From assembly GCF_902499115.1 (NCBI RefSeq), contig NZ_CABVPN010000003.1:186001-250000 (forward strand): a DNA stretch of 64,000 nucleotides. The letters are read 5' to 3'. The notes below the pieces were generated by a model, which saw only the letters and a program-made list of their open reading frames with translations, ran no database searches and was not told the origin of the DNA. Both the position numbers and the translations under genes were made by a program. Each line of letters begins with the position of its first letter. The first letter of the stretch is position 1. This document shows, one piece after another, positions 59,998 through 64,000 of the stretch. Origin of the DNA: Burkholderia diffusa. Lineage in GTDB: Bacteria > Pseudomonadota > Gammaproteobacteria > Burkholderiales > Burkholderiaceae.

Positions 59998-62622
59998 ATG
60001 AAAGCTGCCGAAATCCGCGAGAAATTCCTCAAATTCTTCGAATCGAAGGGCCACACGATCGTCCGCTCGTCGAGCCTCGTGCCCGGTAACGACCCCACGC
60101 TGATGTTCACGAACTCGGGCATGGTCCAGTTCAAGGACGTGTTCCTCGGCACGGACCCGCGTCCGTACTCGCGCGCCACCACGGCGCAGCGCAGCGTGCG
60201 CGCGGGCGGCAAGCACAACGACCTCGAGAACGTCGGCTACACGGCGCGCCACCACACGTTCTTCGAGATGCTCGGCAATTTCTCGTTCGGCGACTACTTC
60301 AAGCATGACGCGATCAAGTTCGCGTGGGAACTGCTGACCACGGTCTACCAGCTGCCGAAGGAAAAGCTGTGGGTCACCGTCTACCAGGAAGACGACGAAG
60401 CCTACGACATCTGGGCGAAGGAAGTCGGCGTGCCGACCGAGCGGATCATCCGCATCGGCGACAACAAGGGCGCGCGCTACGCGTCGGACAACTTCTGGAC
60501 GATGGGTGACACGGGCCCGTGCGGCCCGTGCACGGAAATCTTCTACGACCACGGCCCGGACGTCTGGGGTGGTCCGCCGGGATCGCCGGAAGAAGACGGC
60601 GACCGCTACATCGAGATCTGGAACCTCGTGTTCATGCAGTTCAACCGCGACGCGCAGGGCAACATGACGCGCCTGCCGAAGCAGTCGGTCGACACCGGCA
60701 TGGGCCTCGAGCGTCTCGCCGCGGTGCTGCAGCACGTGCATAGCAACTACGAGATCGACCTGTTCCAGAACCTGATCAAGGCCGCCGCGCGCGTGACCGA
60801 GATCAGCGACCTGAACAACAACTCGCTGAAGGTGATCGCCGATCACATCCGCGCGTGCTCGTTCCTGATCGTCGACGGCGTGATCCCCGGCAACGAAGGC
60901 CGCGGCTACGTGCTGCGCCGCATCGTGCGCCGCGCGATCCGCCACGGCTACAAGCTCGGCCGCAAGGGCTCGTTCTTCCACAAGCTGGTGGCCGACCTCG
61001 TCGCCGAAATGGGCGCCGCGTATCCGGAACTGAAGGAAGCCGAGCAGCGCGTGACGGACGTGCTGCGTCAGGAAGAAGAGCGCTTCTTCGAGACGATCGA
61101 ACACGGGATGTCGATCCTCGAGGCCGCGCTGGCGGATGTCGAGGCGAAGGGCGGCAAGGTGCTCGACGGCGAACTCGCGTTCAAGCTGCACGACACCTAC
61201 GGCTTCCCGCTCGACCTCACGGCCGACGTGTGCCGCGAGCGCGGGATGACGGTCGACGAGCCGGCGTTCGACGACGCGATGGCGCGCCAGCGCGAGCAGG
61301 CGCGCGCGGCCGGCAAGTTCAAGGCCACGCAGGGCCTCGAATACTCGGGCGCGAAGACCACCTTCCACGGCTATGAGGAAATCGCGTTCGACGACGCGAA
61401 GGTCGTCGCGCTGTACGTCGACGGTTCGGCCGTCAACGAAGTGAAGCACGGCCAGGACGCGGTCGTCGTGCTCGACCACACGCCGTTCTACGCGGAATCG
61501 GGCGGCCAGGTCGGCGACCAGGGCGTGCTCGCGAACGCCGCGACGCGCTTCGCGGTGGCCGACACGCTGAAGGTGCAGGCCGACGTGATCGGCCACCACG
61601 GCACGCTCGAACAGGGCACGCTGAAGATCGGCGACGTGCTGCGCGCGGAAATCGACGCGCACCGCCGCGCGCGCACCCAGCGCAACCACTCGGCCACCCA
61701 CCTGATGCACAAGGCGCTGCGTGAAGTGCTCGGCGCGCACGTGCAGCAGAAGGGTTCGCTCGTCGACGCGGAGAAAACCCGCTTCGACTTCGCGCACAAC
61801 GCGCCGATGACCGACGATGAAATCCGTCGCGTCGAGCAGATCGTCAACAACGAAATCCTCGCGAACGCGCCGGGCATCGTGCGCGTGATGCCGTATGACG
61901 AAGCGGTGAAGGGCGGCGCGATGGCGCTGTTCGGCGAGAAGTACGGCGACGAAGTGCGCGTGCTCGACCTCGGCTTCTCGCGCGAACTGTGCGGCGGCAC
62001 GCACGTGCACCGTACCGGCGATATCGGCTTCTTCAAGATCGTCGTCGAAGGCGGCGTCGCGGCCGGCATCCGCCGCGTCGAGGCGATCACCGGTGACAAC
62101 GCGGTGCGCTATGTGCAGGAGCTCGACGCCCGCGTGAACCAGGCGGCGGCGGCGCTGAAGGCACAGCCGTCGGAGCTCACGCAGCGCATCGCGCAGGTGC
62201 AGGACCAGGTGAAGTCGCTCGAGAAGGAACTGGGCGCGCTGAAGTCGAAGCTCGCATCGAGCCAGGGTGATGAACTCGCGCAGCAGGCCGTCGAAATTGG
62301 CGGTGTGTACGTGCTCGCGGCGACGCTCGACGGTGCCGACGCGAAGACGCTGCGCGAAACGGTCGACAAGCTGAAGGACAAGCTGAAGAGCGCGGCGATC
62401 GTGCTCGCGGCCGTCGAAGGCGGCAAGGTCAGCCTGATCGCGGGCGTCACGCCGGACGCGAGCAAGAAGGTCAAGGCCGGCGAGCTCGTGAACTTCGTCG
62501 CGCAGCAGGTGGGCGGCAAGGGCGGTGGCCGTCCGGACATGGCACAGGCAGGCGGCACGGAACCGGCGAACCTGCCGGGCGCGCTGGCAGGCGTCAAGGG
62601 CTGGGTTGAAGAGCGTCTTTGA
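59998..62622 (+). CDS. alaS: Alanyl-tRNA synthetase
   Basis: This 874-residue class II synthetase charges tRNA-Ala. The aminoacylation core has [29 protein letters not shown] and the [22 protein letters not shown] segment (motif 2). The editing domain has the zinc-type motif [13 protein letters not shown] and [14 protein letters not shown]. The C-terminal coiled and DHHA1 domains ([31 protein letters not shown]) complete the normal architecture and length. ATG 59998 ([19 protein letters not shown]) is the conserved start. Essential gene. Confidence 0.98.
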   Translation: MKAAEIREKFLKFFESKGHTIVRSSSLVPGNDPTLMFTNSGMVQFKDVFLGTDPRPYSRATTAQRSVRAGGKHNDLENVGYTARHHTFFEMLGNFSFGDYFKHDAIKFAWELLTTVYQLPKEKLWVTVYQEDDEAYDIWAKEVGVPTERIIRIGDNKGARYASDNFWTMGDTGPCGPCTEIFYDHGPDVWGGPPGSPEEDGDRYIEIWNLVFMQFNRDAQGNMTRLPKQSVDTGMGLERLAAVLQHVHSNYEIDLFQNLIKAAARVTEISDLNNNSLKVIADHIRACSFLIVDGVIPGNEGRGYVLRRIVRRAIRHGYKLGRKGSFFHKLVADLVAEMGAAYPELKEAEQRVTDVLRQEEERFFETIEHGMSILEAALADVEAKGGKVLDGELAFKLHDTYGFPLDLTADVCRERGMTVDEPAFDDAMARQREQARAAGKFKATQGLEYSGAKTTFHGYEEIAFDDAKVVALYVDGSAVNEVKHGQDAVVVLDHTPFYAESGGQVGDQGVLANAATRFAVADTLKVQADVIGHHGTLEQGTLKIGDVLRAEIDAHRRARTQRNHSATHLMHKALREVLGAHVQQKGSLVDAEKTRFDFAHNAPMTDDEIRRVEQIVNNEILANAPGIVRVMPYDEAVKGGAMALFGEKYGDEVRVLDLGFSRELCGGTHVHRTGDIGFFKIVVEGGVAAGIRRVEAITGDNAVRYVQELDARVNQAAAALKAQPSELTQRIAQVQDQVKSLEKELGALKSKLASSQGDELAQQAVEIGGVYVLAATLDGADAKTLRETVDKLKDKLKSAAIVLAAVEGGKVSLIAGVTPDASKKVKAGELVNFVAQQVGGKGGGRPDMAQAGGTEPANLPGALAGVKGWVEERL

Positions 62623-62673
62623 TCGGCATGGCTGATGCGATGCGGTCTTGCTGACCCCGTCGCAGCGCACGAG

Positions 62674-62717
62674 AAAACGACCCGATCGGCGGTGGCCGGT
62701 CGGGTCGTTTTGTTTTT
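62674..62717 (+). terminator. Intrinsic terminator of alaS
   Basis: A 17-bp stem AAAACGACCCGATCGGC / GCCGGTCGGGTCGTTTT with a GGTG loop and one T-G mismatch is followed by GTTTTT. It lies about 50 bases after the alaS stop and faces the convergent LysR gene; the A-run on the left suggests it also works on the minus strand. Confidence 0.9.
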
Positions 62718-62763
62718 GCCGGTGCGCAGGATGAGCGCATGCCGGCGCGTCGGCGCGGCGGAA

Positions 62764-63681
62764 TCAGGCCGGTAATGCCGTTGCCGGCAACGAGGGCGAA
62801 TCTCCCGACTGCCGCGCGGCATCGCCGAGCGCATCGCGCAACGCGGCGAGTGCCGCCGACGCGTAACCGTGCCGCCACGCGAGCAGCGTGTCGATTGCTT
62901 CGAGTTCCGCGATCCTGTGGGCGGCGACGTTGCCGGTCTCGGGCTGAAGCTCGAGCACCGAGCGCGGCGCGACCGCGACGCCCGCACCGGCCGCGACGCA
63001 CGCGACGATCGCGTGATACGAACCCAGTTCGAGCACGCGCGCGGGTTTCATCCCGTGCGCCGCATACCATCGCTCGACATACTTCCGGTACGTGCAGCCG
63101 CGCTCGAACGCGATCAGCGTCGGCAGGATCACGTCGCGCGGCGTGCGCACCGGCGGATGGCCGCGCGGCGTCAGCAGCACCAGGTCCTCGCGGAAGATGG
63201 GCACCGTCTCGAACGTGTCGGGCAGCGTGTCCGGCTCGGGCGGCCGCGCAAACAGCGCCGCGTCGACCTCGAAGTCGCGCACCTTGTCGATCAGCCAGCC
63301 GGTCGTGCCGGTCACGAGTTCCAGCGATACGTCGGGCCACGCATGGTGATAGCGCGCGAGCACGGCCGGCAGCCGGCTCGCGGCCGTGCTTTCCATCGTG
63401 CCGAGCCGCAGCCGCCCGCGCGGCGTGTCCTCGCGCACGGCGTCGCGCGCCTCGTCGGCAAGCTCGAGCAGCCGCTCCGCGTACGGCAGCAGCGTATGCC
63501 CGGCCGGCGTCAGCACGAGCCGGCGGCCGTCGCGCACGAACAGCGCCGCGCCGAGTTCCTCCTCGAGCTGCTTGATGCGCGTCGTTACGTTCGACTGCAC
63601 GCGATTGAGCTTCACCGCCGCGCGCGTGATGCCGTTCTCGCGCACGACGGCCCGGAAAATCGCCAGCGCCGCCAGGTCCAT
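62764..63681 (-). CDS. LysR-family transcriptional regulator
   Basis: This is a 305-residue regulator. The N-terminal DNA-binding domain reads MDLAALAIFRAVVRENGITRAAVKLNRVQSNVTTRIKQLEEELG. The effector domain follows (GRLRLGTMESTAASRLPAVLARYHHAWPDVSLELVTG), as in the PtrR/CysL-like class. It is divergent from the YbfB-type transporter gene 124 bases away, the usual arrangement for a regulator of its neighbour. The effector is unknown. Confidence 0.93.
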   Translation of the reverse strand: MDLAALAIFRAVVRENGITRAAVKLNRVQSNVTTRIKQLEEELGAALFVRDGRRLVLTPAGHTLLPYAERLLELADEARDAVREDTPRGRLRLGTMESTAASRLPAVLARYHHAWPDVSLELVTGTTGWLIDKVRDFEVDAALFARPPEPDTLPDTFETVPIFREDLVLLTPRGHPPVRTPRDVILPTLIAFERGCTYRKYVERWYAAHGMKPARVLELGSYHAIVACVAAGAGVAVAPRSVLELQPETGNVAAHRIAELEAIDTLLAWRHGYASAALAALRDALGDAARQSGDSPSLPATALPA

Positions 63682-63705
63682 GATTCTCTCCGTGAGATTG
63701 CTGGA

Positions 63706-63730
63706 TTCTCAATTATTCGTTTTTAGAGAA
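63706..63730. promoter_or_regulatory. Inverted repeat in the LysR/transporter spacer
   Basis: TTCTC at 63706-63710 and GAGAA at 63726-63730 frame a 25-base element in the AT-rich middle of the divergent spacer. A further TTCTC lies at 63684-63688. It is a candidate LysR binding site. Confidence 0.4.
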
Positions 63731-63805
63731 CGTTCGGTCAAGCTACGATACAAGCAATCCGATTCTCGTTCCGGCCGTTGCGCAACCCGCGCGGCCCATG
63801 CCGCC

Positions 63806-64000
63806 ATGTCCCGTTCCGATGCTCCGAGCGCCGCCGGCGTACCCCTTTCCGATGACGCCGACCGTCGCGCCCGCGCGGTCGCGCTTGCCTGCATGATCGG
63901 GCTTGCCGTCGCGCTCGGCATCGGCCGCTTCGCGTTCACGCCGCTGCTGCCGCTGATGCTCGCCGACGGTTCGATCGGCCTGAAAGCCGGCAGCTGGCTC
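63806..64000 (+). CDS. YbfB/YjiJ-family MFS transporter, 3' end outside window
   Basis: The first 65 codons of a membrane transporter are present and the frame is open at the right edge. After a short acidic/Ser N-terminus the first helix reads VALACMIGLAVALGIGRFAFTPLLPLMLADG, the characteristic start of YbfB/YjiJ MFS proteins (G-x-G-R-F-x-(Y/F)-T-P-x-L-P-x-M). ATG 63806 fits; no stronger start is visible. It is divergent from a LysR gene. The substrate is unknown. Confidence 0.88.
   Translation, partial: MSRSDAPSAAGVPLSDDADRRARAVALACMIGLAVALGIGRFAFTPLLPLMLADGSIGLKAGSWL

Noticed and set aside
59974..62670. 898-codon minus-strand frame opposite alaS
   Set aside because: Antisense shadow of the highly conserved alaS.
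1..64000. Prophage, CRISPR array, tRNA or rRNA genes, conjugative or type VI secretion clusters
   Set aside because: Looked for repeat-spacer patterns, structural phage genes, secretion hallmarks and tRNA-like ends; none were seen by eye. A tRNA scan would be decisive.

Overview
The window looks like chromosome 1 of a Burkholderia species, most likely of the B. cepacia complex. Base composition is very GC-rich, coding follows strong third-position GC, and the gene set is typical: a CDI/Bcp-type FhaB-like exoprotein with an NxE/QLYN toxin boundary, a bcs cellulose operon, XapX proteins, a Gram-negative porin, glnS and alaS. No tRNA, rRNA, CRISPR array or intact insertion sequence was seen.

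Region 1 (1-11700) is an accessory contact-dependent growth inhibition (CDI) island. It starts inside cdiA, whose C-terminus is a barnase-like RNase. A barstar-like immunity gene, two small unknown or DUF6572 genes and the outer-membrane transporter cdiB follow. Behind cdiB lies a graveyard of displaced modules: an IS3-type transposase scrap, and an orphan cdiA-CT with an HNH nuclease end and its immunity gene. This orphan is preceded by 488 bp of indel-free direct repeat of the main cdiA. Beyond it are the 3' tail of another toxin with its own overlapping immunity gene, a further immunity-like gene, and decayed pieces of a second cdiB and cdiA. Several small genes here are clearly AT-richer than the rest of the window.

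Region 2 (11.7-25.9 kb) is core-like metabolism and envelope. It holds an acyl-CoA dehydrogenase behind a palindromic operator, a quinone oxidoreductase, an NTF2-like protein, an RstAB-like two-component system divergent from a MipA/OmpV protein, an I78-type lipoprotein, and a lytic transglycosylase with a VirB9-like domain. A porin, a flavin reductase and a lipid cluster (PlsC, CdsA-like, variant CDP-alcohol phosphatidyltransferase, broken alpha/beta hydrolase) follow.

Region 3 (26.0-42.3 kb) is the cellulose locus. A divergent GAF-GGDEF diguanylate cyclase sits upstream of bcsB-bcsZ-bcsC-bcsE-bcsF-bcsQ-bcsA-bcsG-bcsR. The genes are packed with ATGA overlaps, which suggests one operon. BcsB, BcsE and the PilZ domain of BcsA should all respond to cyclic di-GMP. 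BcsE, BcsF and BcsG mark the E. coli-like type II system, which makes phosphoethanolamine-modified cellulose.

Region 4 (42.3-64 kb) contains a minus-strand XapX / Na+:H+ antiporter / OsmC / pirin operon, an isochorismatase-family hydrolase, a LysR regulator divergent from a second XapX gene and a gutted amidohydrolase, and a three-gene VOC / DUF1275 / outer-membrane porin operon. An AcpA-like phosphoesterase, a di-heme cytochrome c peroxidase, a surface-antigen-like protein, a Nudix hydrolase and glnS follow. Then come a glycine-zipper lipoprotein, an RBBP9-like hydrolase, a CaiB-type CoA transferase, alaS, a LysR regulator and the start of a YbfB/YjiJ-type transporter that runs off the right edge.

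The most unusual content is the CDI island. Its geometry (direct repeat, orphan toxin and immunity cassettes, relic tails ending in immunity start codons) suggests a reservoir for toxin switching. The components belong to known families, so this is an informative arrangement rather than a demonstrably new system.
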